From Zobellia roscoffensis (lineage in GTDB: Bacteria > Bacteroidota > Bacteroidia > Flavobacteriales > Flavobacteriaceae): a stretch of 64,000 nt of DNA. The stretch is taken from assembly GCF_015330165.1 (NCBI RefSeq), contig NZ_JADDXT010000002.1, positions 680,504-744,503 of the forward strand, in the 5' to 3' direction. Position numbers and translations under genes: made by a program. Under the pieces are notes generated by a model. The model did not search any database. It had not been told where the DNA came from and saw only the letters and a program-made list of their open reading frames with translations. Within the stretch, counting starts at the first letter, position 1, and each line of letters opens with the position of its first letter. Below, in pieces: positions 19,001 through 26,970 of this stretch.

Positions 19001-19541
19001 CACTATTACCAAAAACCTTTACATCTATTCTATCCTTTAAAACCAAATTAATTTCTTGACCCTTCAAATTAAACTCCCCAGAACTGTTTCCTTCCATATT
19101 AATATTGAAAACTTCAGCATCCGCATTCAAATCCAACTTTGAAGATTCGTGTAAATCTACATGCAGGTCTTTAGCATTTATAACACCATCCATTGTAATA
19201 TCGCCATCATACATGGTTATAGCCTCCAAATAAATATAGTTAACAACTATCTCTAATTTCTTTTTACGAGTAATGTTGTAATAAGAACTAATCTGCAAAA
19301 CACTATCTTGAACCCTAAACCTGAGTACATCAATAAGATTATCATCTGCCGTGATAGAAACTCCTTCTTCAGATGAATCATGCAGTTTTATTTCAAGATC
19401 ATCACGTAATTCAATTGCATGAAATGGGGGCAATTCTTGGTATACATCTATTACTTCCTTATTCCCTTTTATTTTAGGTTTTCTCTGTGAAAAAGCCTGA
19501 AAAGTGAATAATAAAACAAATAGAAAAACAAAATTCTTCAT
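18720..19541 (-). CDS. Secreted DUF2807 (head GIN domain)-type protein
   Basis: A 273-residue exported protein of the DUF2807 / putative auto-transporter adhesin head GIN type, common in Bacteroidetes and of unknown function. The N-terminus is a signal peptide (KNFVFLFVLLFTFQAFSQ). The rest is a repetitive beta-solenoid-like fold with alternating hydrophobic strands and short Asp/Asn/Ser turns (IELRDDLEIKLHDSSEEG, AITMYDGDITMDGV, DLHESSKLDLNADAEVFN). The last 93 codons are duplicated at 14799-15079. It has its own promoter-like sequence upstream. The family call rests on pattern only; a periplasmic or surface location is likely. Confidence 0.75.
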   Translation of the reverse strand: MKNFVFLFVLLFTFQAFSQRKPKIKGNKEVIDVYQELPPFHAIELRDDLEIKLHDSSEEGVSITADDNLIDVLRFRVQDSVLQISSYYNITRKKKLEIVVNYIYLEAITMYDGDITMDGVINAKDLHVDLHESSKLDLNADAEVFNINMEGNSSGEFNLKGQEINLVLKDRIDVKVFGNSDLSNVKLYKNATAILEGTAYELYANLFENSKLKSEKLEAEAVYLTIEESATADVHPTKTIQLTSSGSARTHLYGEAKVEILDFLDTSELHKEK

Positions 19542-19589
19542 ACTATAGAGTCTTTGATACTAGGGGGTTAGTGCCTATTTTATAATTTA

Positions 19590-19617
19590 CAAAGGTATCT
19601 TATATTCTTGTTATCAA
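19590..19617 (-). promoter_or_regulatory. Putative promoter of the DUF2807-type gene
   Basis: The minus strand shows TTG (19617-19615), 17 bases, then TACCTTTG (19597-19590), a match to the Bacteroidetes TTG/TAnnTTTG promoter. Transcription would begin about 45 bases before the ATG at 19541. Confidence 0.6.
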
Positions 19618-19640
19618 ATAGAAATGTTAAAAAAAGTATT

Positions 19641-19680
19641 AAAAAAAAATGCCTAACTATAATAGTTAGGCATTTTTTTT
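19641..19680 (-). terminator. Rho-independent terminator after coxA
   Basis: A perfect hairpin TGCCTAACTAT / ATAGTTAGGCA (19650-19672) is flanked by A/T runs on both sides. It ends the actA-coxA operon 24 bases after the coxA stop. Confidence 0.9.
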
Positions 19681-19695
19681 TATTAGTCTAGTAAA

Positions 19696-21525
19696 TTAAT
19701 GTTGAAGTTCTTCTTCATCTTTCTGTAGAGGGACTGTTTGAGGCACAAAATCTTGACCAGGAATAATATACTCGTCATTCTCGTCTACCTTACTATAATC
19801 ATAAGCCCAACGGTGAACTTCAGGAATAGGACCAGGCCAGTTTCCATGAATGTGTTCCTGCGGGGTTGTCCACTCCAAAGTTGTAGCCTTCCAAGGATTC
19901 TTAGGGCCAACCTTTCCGTAGAAAATACTTCTTACAAAGTTGTATACAAATATAAGTTGAGCACTTGCTGTGATGATTGCAAAAACGGTCATCAATACCT
20001 GAATATCCGTTAATTCATCAAACATTGGAAATGCCGTGTTTTCATAATATCTTCTTGGTACACCTGCCATACCAACAAAATGCATAGGGAAGAAAATACC
20101 ATAAGAACCAACCGCAGTAATCCAGAAATGGATGTACCCCAAATTCTTATTCATCATCTTGCCTTCAAACATTGTTGGGAACCAGTGGTAAATACCTGCA
20201 AACATTCCGTAAAGCGCAGAGATACCCATTACCAAGTGGAAGTGAGCAATTACAAAATAAGTATCGTGAACGTTAATGTCTAATGTACTATCTCCCAAAA
20301 CAATACCGGTAAGACCACCAGTAATAAAAGTAGATACCATACCTATTGAATACAGCATTGCCGGGTTCAATTGTAGATTACCCTTCCAAAGAGTCGTAAT
20401 CCAGTTAAATGCTTTTACAGCAGATGGTATAGCAATTAATAGCGTTGTAAATGTAAATACGGAACCTAAGAACGGGTTCATACCAGAAATAAACATATGG
20501 TGACCCCAAACGATGGTTGATAAGAAAGCTATTGCAAGAATTGAAGCAATCATAGCACGATAACCGAAAATAGGTTTTCTAGCATTCACTGCCATTACCT
20601 CAGAAACGATACCCATTGCAGGCAAAATTACAATATATACCTCAGGGTGGCCCAAGAACCAAAAAAGGTGTTCATATAATACTGGTGATCCACCTTGGTA
20701 ATGTAAGACTTCACCTTGTATGAATATATCCGATAAAAAGAAAGACGTACCAAAACTTCTATCCATTATCAATAATAACGCTGCAGATAACAATACAGGA
20801 AATGATATAATACCAATGATGGCCGTTACAAAAAATGCCCAAATTGTTAAAGGCAATCTAGTCATAGACATCCCTTTTGTACGAAGGTTGATTACAGTCA
20901 CAACATAATTCAATGACCCCATAAGTGAGGAAGCAATGAATATAGCCATAGATACCAACCATAACGTCATACCCATACCAGAACCTGGCTGCGCCATTGG
21001 CAAAGCACTTAAAGGCGGATAAATTGTCCATCCCGCTGCTGCAGGACCTGCTTCTAAAAATAATGACGCTAACATTATAATACATGAAACAAAGAACATC
21101 CAGAACGATAACATGTTCATAAAACCAGATGCCATATCACGTGCTCCAATTTGAAGCGGTATCAACAAGTTACTAAAAGTACCACTCAAGCCCTGTGTCA
21201 ATACAAAGAACACCATTAGCGTACCATGAATAGTTACCAATGCCAAATACACATCAGCATCCATAACACCATCTGGAGCCCATTTACCTAACAAGGCCTC
21301 AAAAACAGAAAAAGATTCTCCTGGCCAAGCCAATTGCATACGAAACATAAGGGACATTAAAATACCCAAAGCCCCCATAACGAATACACCAGTAATTAAA
21401 TACTGCTTAGAGATCATCTTATGATCTTGACTAAATATATACTTAGTTACAAAGGTTTGTTTGTGGTGATGTTCGTGATCGTCATGTCCATGATCATCAA
21501 CCTGTGCATTTGCAGTAACAGACAT
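19696..21525 (-). CDS. coxA: Cytochrome c oxidase subunit I
   Basis: The catalytic haem-copper subunit reduces oxygen to water and pumps protons. The 609-residue protein has the family's twelve or so membrane helices and signature sites: GHPEVYIVILPAMG (CuB His and cross-linked Tyr region), WGHHMFISGM (two further CuB His) and HDTYFVIAHFHLVMG (haem ligands). The E of GHPEVY fits an A-type oxidase. An unusual N-terminal tail (DDHGHDDHEHHH, residues 10-21) is rich in His and Asp. It is the last gene of the act-cox operon, 72 bases after coxB, and is followed by a strong terminator. No subunit III gene is present in the cluster. Confidence 0.97.
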   Translation of the reverse strand: MSVTANAQVDDHGHDDHEHHHKQTFVTKYIFSQDHKMISKQYLITGVFVMGALGILMSLMFRMQLAWPGESFSVFEALLGKWAPDGVMDADVYLALVTIHGTLMVFFVLTQGLSGTFSNLLIPLQIGARDMASGFMNMLSFWMFFVSCIIMLASLFLEAGPAAAGWTIYPPLSALPMAQPGSGMGMTLWLVSMAIFIASSLMGSLNYVVTVINLRTKGMSMTRLPLTIWAFFVTAIIGIISFPVLLSAALLLIMDRSFGTSFFLSDIFIQGEVLHYQGGSPVLYEHLFWFLGHPEVYIVILPAMGIVSEVMAVNARKPIFGYRAMIASILAIAFLSTIVWGHHMFISGMNPFLGSVFTFTTLLIAIPSAVKAFNWITTLWKGNLQLNPAMLYSIGMVSTFITGGLTGIVLGDSTLDINVHDTYFVIAHFHLVMGISALYGMFAGIYHWFPTMFEGKMMNKNLGYIHFWITAVGSYGIFFPMHFVGMAGVPRRYYENTAFPMFDELTDIQVLMTVFAIITASAQLIFVYNFVRSIFYGKVGPKNPWKATTLEWTTPQEHIHGNWPGPIPEVHRWAYDYSKVDENDEYIIPGQDFVPQTVPLQKDEEELQH

Positions 21526-21597
21526 ATTTGCTATTCTTTAATTTTAAATTTTCTTTTAAGCTCTCCTCAACTATCCATCAATACTACCTTCTTGGTA

Positions 21598-22701
21598 TTA
21601 GTGACTTGCTGTTGCGGTTTCTATCTTCTTGAATTCATCGGTAGATGCCTGACCCATTACATTTTGTCCAAATGTTTTTTGTTCAGCTACCCAAGCGTCA
21701 TACTCTTCTTGAGTTTCTACGATAATCTTCATTTGCATATTGTAGTGAGACTTTCCACAAATTTTATTACAAAGCAAAATGTAATCAAATTCCCATGGAT
21801 CTGAATTCTCCTCTCCTTTAGCGGCTCTCTCCGATCTAATTGCATTAGTACGTTTAACTTTATCAGCCACATCTGGATTCTGACGCATTTCTTCAGTAGT
21901 ATGAATTGGTGTAAAAGAAAACTCAGTAATCATACCTGGAACACAATTCATCTGTGCTCTAAAATGAGGCATATAAGCTGAATGCAATACGTCTTGTGAT
22001 CGCATTTTAAAGTTTACCTTTCTACCTACTGGCAGGTGTAATTCTTTTACAATAATATCATCTGCAGCATATGTATCTGATTCATCTAAACCAAGAACAT
22101 TCGCCTTATTTATATCAATCATTCTTACGTTAGCCTTACCAAGAACGTTATCTTCGCCCCCGTATCTAGCCGTCCAACTAAACTGTTGAGCATACAGCTC
22201 TACAATTAATGGATCATCTTCATCATTAACATCCATAATGGTTGTCCATGTATACAATCCCCAAAGGATAAGACCAGACAAAACAATTACCGGAATAATA
22301 GTCCAGATAAACTCTAAACGATCACTATCTGCAAAGAAAAGAGCTCTTTTCCCTTCTACGCCACGGTACTTGTACCCAAAATAATGAAGTAAAGCTTGTG
22401 TAAGTGTTTGTACAATAAAAATAATTATGAAAGACACCAACATTAAGGAATCATATTCCGCACCATGTGCAGAACCCGCCTCTGGAAGTAAAAATTTAGA
22501 ATATTTCCAGAAACTAAAAATTGTAATTCCGTAGATAAAAATAAGAAAGGCGAACAAAAGGTACCCATTCGTATTGTTATCCGAATCGTTAGCTATTTGA
22601 GAATTTTCGGCCTTGAGCTGAGACAGTTCGAATATCTTCGTCATCTGCCAAATCGCAATTGCCACAAGGGCTAAAACCACTAAAGTCAATAATGTAGTCA
22701 T
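21598..22701 (-). CDS. coxB: Cytochrome c oxidase subunit II
   Basis: This subunit carries the binuclear CuA centre that receives electrons from cytochrome c. In the 367-residue product the CuA motif CNKICGKSHYNM (about residues 310-321) is complete, with the upstream His in VLHSAYMPHF. The N-terminus has more hydrophobic segments than the usual two: about residues 1-20, 46-64, 82-105 and 130-150. No fused cytochrome c domain is present, so ActE/ActA or a separate cytochrome must deliver electrons. It lies between actF and coxA in the operon. Confidence 0.95.
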   Translation of the reverse strand: MTTLLTLVVLALVAIAIWQMTKIFELSQLKAENSQIANDSDNNTNGYLLFAFLIFIYGITIFSFWKYSKFLLPEAGSAHGAEYDSLMLVSFIIIFIVQTLTQALLHYFGYKYRGVEGKRALFFADSDRLEFIWTIIPVIVLSGLILWGLYTWTTIMDVNDEDDPLIVELYAQQFSWTARYGGEDNVLGKANVRMIDINKANVLGLDESDTYAADDIIVKELHLPVGRKVNFKMRSQDVLHSAYMPHFRAQMNCVPGMITEFSFTPIHTTEEMRQNPDVADKVKRTNAIRSERAAKGEENSDPWEFDYILLCNKICGKSHYNMQMKIIVETQEEYDAWVAEQKTFGQNVMGQASTDEFKKIETATASH

Positions 22702-22731
22702 CGTATGTTCTACTATTATACGTTAAAAATA

Positions 22732-24072
22732 CTAATAATGAAAATGTCTGCTTTCCTCTATAAACGGGTTACGTTTAGGCTGTAAAGGTGCAGTGGACAA
22801 AGCACGGAACACCCAGAATATAAACAAGCCTGCAAAGAAAAGAACAGCTCCAATTTCAGGGATACCGATAAACCATTGGTCACCCACAGTTGACGGCATA
22901 ATCATATTAAAAATATCCATGTAATGTCCTCCTAGTATAACGATACCTGCCAAAACTACAAACCAGTTTAAACGCTTATAATCGCTATTCATTAAAAGTA
23001 ATACAGGGAATAAAAAGTTCATAGCTATCATACCAAAAAACGGCAATCTATAATCCGCAATTCTTGTTACATAGTACGTAACCTCCTCCGGAATGTTAGA
23101 GTACCAGATAAGCATGAATTGAGAGAACCAAAGGTACGTCCAAAAGATACTTATACCGAACATGAATTTTGCTAAATCATGTATATGACTATCATTAACA
23201 TCTGGTAAATAACCTCTAGATTTTAGGTATACCGTTACCATAGCAATTACAGTAATACCAGATACAAACATACTAGCAAAAACATACCATCCAAAAAGTG
23301 TACTGAACCAGTGAGGATCTACACTCATAATCCAATCCCAAGACATGATAGATTCAGAAACCAAATAGAAAACCAAGAAACCGGCTGACCATCTAAAGTT
23401 CAATTTAAAATTAGAATCATCATTAGATTCATCTTGTCTCAATGACAATTTTCTAGAATATTCTCTGTAAAAAATCCATCCTCCTAAGAAAACAGCAGCT
23501 CTTATTAAAAAGAATGTTGGATTCAAGTAACCAGCTTTACCCTGTAACAGATGATCATGAGCCACAACATCAGCATCCATCCAAACAAACAAATGGTTCA
23601 TATGTAATACTGACATTACCAATATAACAAACACAATGATTCCACCTGGTACCAAATAAGCCGTAATACCTTCCATCACTCTAAATAACAATGGTGACCA
23701 TCCTGCCTGAGCAGCTCGTTGTATAGCATAAAATGCCAATACACCCAATGCAATCATAAAGAAAAAGAATGCGGCTACATACAACGCTGCCCATGGCTTA
23801 TTCTGTAATTGATGTAAAAGATGTTCATCGTGAGAAGAATCGTGAGCTTCCCCATGTGCCTCAACAGCCTCACCATGACCGTCAGCAGCTACAGCACCCT
23901 GCGCCTCTACTGCTCCATGAGCATCGCCGTGTCCGTCACTATGACTAGCTACTATAGCTTTTGCCTCTTCTACTGTACTAGGCGCCGAAATAAATCCGAT
24001 AGCAATCCCAAGTACTCCAAGAGCCATTAAAATAAAGGAACCGATCTTTAATTTGTTTGAAAACGTATACAT
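22732..24072 (-). CDS. actF: Alternative complex III subunit ActF (quinol:cytochrome c oxidoreductase membrane subunit)
   Basis: ActF is an NrfD-like-related integral membrane subunit of alternative complex III, the menaquinol:cytochrome c oxidoreductase that replaces the bc1 complex in Bacteroidetes. The 446-residue protein has about ten membrane segments and the family pattern SVDPHWFSTLFGWYVFAS. Between the first and second segments is a low-complexity loop with nine His (residues 44-87, alternating with Gly, Asp, Ala and Glu), which could bind metal. It sits 15 bases after actE and 30 bases before coxB. Confidence 0.9.
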   Translation of the reverse strand: MYTFSNKLKIGSFILMALGVLGIAIGFISAPSTVEEAKAIVASHSDGHGDAHGAVEAQGAVAADGHGEAVEAHGEAHDSSHDEHLLHQLQNKPWAALYVAAFFFFMIALGVLAFYAIQRAAQAGWSPLLFRVMEGITAYLVPGGIIVFVILVMSVLHMNHLFVWMDADVVAHDHLLQGKAGYLNPTFFLIRAAVFLGGWIFYREYSRKLSLRQDESNDDSNFKLNFRWSAGFLVFYLVSESIMSWDWIMSVDPHWFSTLFGWYVFASMFVSGITVIAMVTVYLKSRGYLPDVNDSHIHDLAKFMFGISIFWTYLWFSQFMLIWYSNIPEEVTYYVTRIADYRLPFFGMIAMNFLFPVLLLMNSDYKRLNWFVVLAGIVILGGHYMDIFNMIMPSTVGDQWFIGIPEIGAVLFFAGLFIFWVFRALSTAPLQPKRNPFIEESRHFHY

Positions 24073-24087
24073 ATCCCTTTTCTAATA

Positions 24088-24648
24088 TTATTTCGTTAAG
24101 TCTTGTTTCAATTTCATCACGTACTCTGAAACTTGCCACATCTCTTTTGTATCCATCTGAGAAGCATAAGAACCCATAGAGTTCAGTCCGTAATGAATAG
24201 TATGGTAAGCAGTACCTATTGTAATATTTCGAGCGGCATCTGAATAATTAGGAACACCCAAAATCTTTTCTCTTTTCACAAGTGTACCTTGCCCATCTCC
24301 CTTATCCCCGTGGCATATAGCACAGTAAATGGTATACAACTGACCTCCAACTGCTAAATCCTCTTCCATATTCAAAGAATCTAATGGGCTAGATTGAACT
24401 CTTGCCAATTCTTTTCCTTCTGGTGTATTTTCATAACCGTAAGGTATCCACCCACGAGAAATTGTATTTTCTGGTGGAGTCATTGCCTCTTGACCATTCG
24501 GAAGAAAGTCTACCTCACCATATGCCTCGTAACCTACCGGCTCATACATATTAGGCATATATTGGTAGTTGGGACTGTTTTTATCGGCACAGGCCGTAAC
24601 ACACAGTAGCAACCCGAAAACGATTCCTATTTTGCTAAAACTGTTCAT
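24088..24648 (-). CDS. actE: Alternative complex III subunit ActE (mono-haem cytochrome c lipoprotein)
   Basis: The 186-residue lipoprotein has a lipobox near LLCVTACADKN and a single haem-binding motif CAICHGDKGDGQG. A distal Met is plausible in the C-terminal GLNSMGSYASQM segment. In alternative complex III, ActE carries one of the haems and passes electrons towards the oxidase. The gene is 2 bases from actD and 15 from actF, so all are one transcript. Confidence 0.9.
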   Translation of the reverse strand: MNSFSKIGIVFGLLLCVTACADKNSPNYQYMPNMYEPVGYEAYGEVDFLPNGQEAMTPPENTISRGWIPYGYENTPEGKELARVQSSPLDSLNMEEDLAVGGQLYTIYCAICHGDKGDGQGTLVKREKILGVPNYSDAARNITIGTAYHTIHYGLNSMGSYASQMDTKEMWQVSEYVMKLKQDLTK

Positions 24649-24650
24649 AT

Positions 24651-25181
24651 TTAATGACTGGTTTTTTCAACTATATTTATCTCCACTGCCCCTGTATCCA
24701 ACAACAGATCTTTTAATTCTTTCTCGTTATCGTGAATATCGATTTCCATTAAAAAATGGTCATCAGTAGTACGAACATCCGGGTTTTCAGCTTCTTTGAA
24801 AGGCCATAAACGACTTCTCATATAAAAAGTAATTACCATTAAGTGAGCCGCAAAGAAAACTGTAAGCTCAAACATAATTGGCACAAAAGCCGGCATGTTC
24901 TCTAAGTAACTAAAACTTGGTTTACCTCCAATATCTTGAGGCCAATCTTCAATCATGATGTAATTCATCATCAAAGTCGCTACAGAAATACCAACACAGC
25001 CATAAATAAAAGCCGTAATTGCTAAACGCGTTGGCGCCAGACCCATGGCTTTGTCTAAACCATGTACAGGAAATGGACAATATACCTCTTCGATGTGATG
25101 CTTGGCTGCTTTTACCTTTTTAACGGCAAGCATTAGCACGTCATCATCATCATAATATGCATGTATCGCTTTTGATGCCAT
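24651..25181 (-). CDS. actD: Alternative complex III subunit ActD (DUF3341)
   Basis: The 176-residue protein is the small DUF3341 subunit of alternative complex III, with two hydrophobic segments (TRLAITAFIYGCVGISVATL and FVPIMFELTVFFAAHLMVI) and no cofactor motif. The conserved early stretch VYCPFPVHGLDKAMG is typical. It is tightly packed in the operon, 2 bases from both neighbours. Confidence 0.92.
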   Translation of the reverse strand: MASKAIHAYYDDDDVLMLAVKKVKAAKHHIEEVYCPFPVHGLDKAMGLAPTRLAITAFIYGCVGISVATLMMNYIMIEDWPQDIGGKPSFSYLENMPAFVPIMFELTVFFAAHLMVITFYMRSRLWPFKEAENPDVRTTDDHFLMEIDIHDNEKELKDLLLDTGAVEINIVEKTSH

Positions 25182-25183
25182 AG

Positions 25184-26935
25184 CTATTGTTTCTTATTGT
25201 TTAATAATTTTGCCTGACCGGCCCAATCGTCTCTTTGCGCTCTACCTGGAAAAGATTCCGTTATTGAATCCAACAAATCATACTCTCTATTGGTCATTCT
25301 ACCAACTTGAGCGAAAGTAAATATTCCAATTCCATTAAGAGTTGCTTCCATTTGTGGACCTACACCTTTAATTTCTTTAAGGTCATCAGCCGTTTCTTTA
25401 GTAGCATCAAATTTACCTATAGTACCCAAAAGTTCAGATACACTTTCAGTCGTATCTTGTTTTGGTACAACCTCACCCATCAACACATCATCAGTAATAA
25501 CCTCTTCTTTTGCTTCAGTAGCAGTCAATTTTGTAATGGTATACAATGGCTTACCTGCATCTCTTAATTTCTTATACTTACTTCCTGAAGATTTCAAGAT
25601 AGATTTAACTTCCGCCTGAGCAATTACAGGGAACGTTCTAGCATAAAGAAGGAACAACACAAAGAAAAATCCTATAGTACCAACAAAGATTCCTATATCT
25701 ACAAATGTTGGAGAGAACATTGTCCAAGAAGATGGAAGGTAATCACGGTGAAGCGACGTAACGATAATTACAAAACGCTCAAACCACATTCCTATGTTCA
25801 CCACTATTGAAATTGCAAATGAAAACATAATACTAGTTCTCAATTTTTTGAACCACATAAACTGTGGAGAGAATACATTACATGTCATCATTGACCAGTA
25901 CGCCCACCAGTAAGGTCCGGTAGCTCTATTCAAAAATGCATATTGTTCGTATTCTACACCTGAGTACCATGCCATGAAAAGCTCGGTTATGTAGGCACAA
26001 CCTACAATAGAACCCGTTAACATGATAACAATATTCATCAATTCAATATGTTGTACAGTAATATAAGCTTCCAAATGACATACTTTACGCATGATAATCA
26101 AAAGCGTATTCACCATAGCAAAACCAGAGAAGATTGCCCCAGCAACAAAATATGGAGGGAAAATTGTGGTATGCCATCCCGGAATTACCGAAGTAGCAAA
26201 GTCAAACGATACAATTGTGTGCACAGAAAGTACAAGAGGGGTAGCTAAACCAGCTAATACCAATGAAACTTCTTCAAAACGCTGCCAATCTTTTGCACGA
26301 CCGCTCCACCCAAAACTTAATAAACCATATATTTTCTTTTGAAAAGGAAGAATAGCCCTATCACGTAACATGGCAAAATCAGGAAGTAAACCTGTCCACC
26401 AGAAAACCAACGATACAGATAAATATGTTGAAATTGCAAATACATCCCAAAGTAATGGAGAGTTGAAGTTTACCCAAAGTGAACCAAATTGGTTGGGAAT
26501 AGGCAATACCCAGTACGCCAACCAAGGACGCCCCATGTGTATAATTGGAAAAAGACCCGCCTGAACAACAGAGAAAATAGTCATTGCCTCCGCTGAACGG
26601 TTAATAGCCATTCTCCATTTTTGACGGAACAACAAAAGTACCGCTGATATCAAAGTACCGGCGTGACCAATACCTACCCACCAAACAAAGTTTGTAATAT
26701 CCCAAGCCCAGTTAACAGTCTTGTTCAAACCCCATGTTCCAATACCTGTGGAGACTGTATACACTATACAACCAATACCCCAAAGAAATGCTATTAAGGC
26801 AATGGAAAACACAATCCACCAATGCTTATTGGCCCTACCCTCAACTGGAGCGGCTATATCCACACTAACATCGTGGTAGCCTTTATCCCCAATAACTAAG
26901 GGCTTTCGTATAGGTGCTTCGTAATGCGACGCCAT
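25184..26935 (-). CDS. actC: Alternative complex III subunit ActC (NrfD/PsrC family) with C-terminal helix-hairpin-helix tail
   Basis: ActC is the quinone-facing membrane subunit of alternative complex III. The first 440 or so residues show the NrfD/PsrC fold with about ten membrane helices (for example WDITNFVWWVGIGHAGTLIS). The protein is longer than the membrane core needs: after an acidic linker (about 460-517), residues 518-583 form a soluble tail starting DLKEIKGVGPQMEATLNGIG, a helix-hairpin-helix-like module, and ending near DDWAGQAKLLNN. A similar tail ends ribosomal protein S2 at 52519-52764. The gene lies 2 bases before actD and 35 after actB. Confidence 0.93.
   Translation of the reverse strand: MASHYEAPIRKPLVIGDKGYHDVSVDIAAPVEGRANKHWWIVFSIALIAFLWGIGCIVYTVSTGIGTWGLNKTVNWAWDITNFVWWVGIGHAGTLISAVLLLFRQKWRMAINRSAEAMTIFSVVQAGLFPIIHMGRPWLAYWVLPIPNQFGSLWVNFNSPLLWDVFAISTYLSVSLVFWWTGLLPDFAMLRDRAILPFQKKIYGLLSFGWSGRAKDWQRFEEVSLVLAGLATPLVLSVHTIVSFDFATSVIPGWHTTIFPPYFVAGAIFSGFAMVNTLLIIMRKVCHLEAYITVQHIELMNIVIMLTGSIVGCAYITELFMAWYSGVEYEQYAFLNRATGPYWWAYWSMMTCNVFSPQFMWFKKLRTSIMFSFAISIVVNIGMWFERFVIIVTSLHRDYLPSSWTMFSPTFVDIGIFVGTIGFFFVLFLLYARTFPVIAQAEVKSILKSSGSKYKKLRDAGKPLYTITKLTATEAKEEVITDDVLMGEVVPKQDTTESVSELLGTIGKFDATKETADDLKEIKGVGPQMEATLNGIGIFTFAQVGRMTNREYDLLDSITESFPGRAQRDDWAGQAKLLNNKKQ
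25187..25384 (-). other. Helix-hairpin-helix-like C-terminal domain of ActC
   Basis: Encodes residues 518-583. The KGVGP turn and following helix resemble HhH domains. Residues shared with the S2 tail include K-I-x-GVGP, a Gly-x-x-(T/S)-(F/Y)-A segment and a final W-x-x-QAK. Confidence 0.7.
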
Positions 26936-26970
26936 ATAATTCTATTATAGTTGTTTACTTAAATACGATT

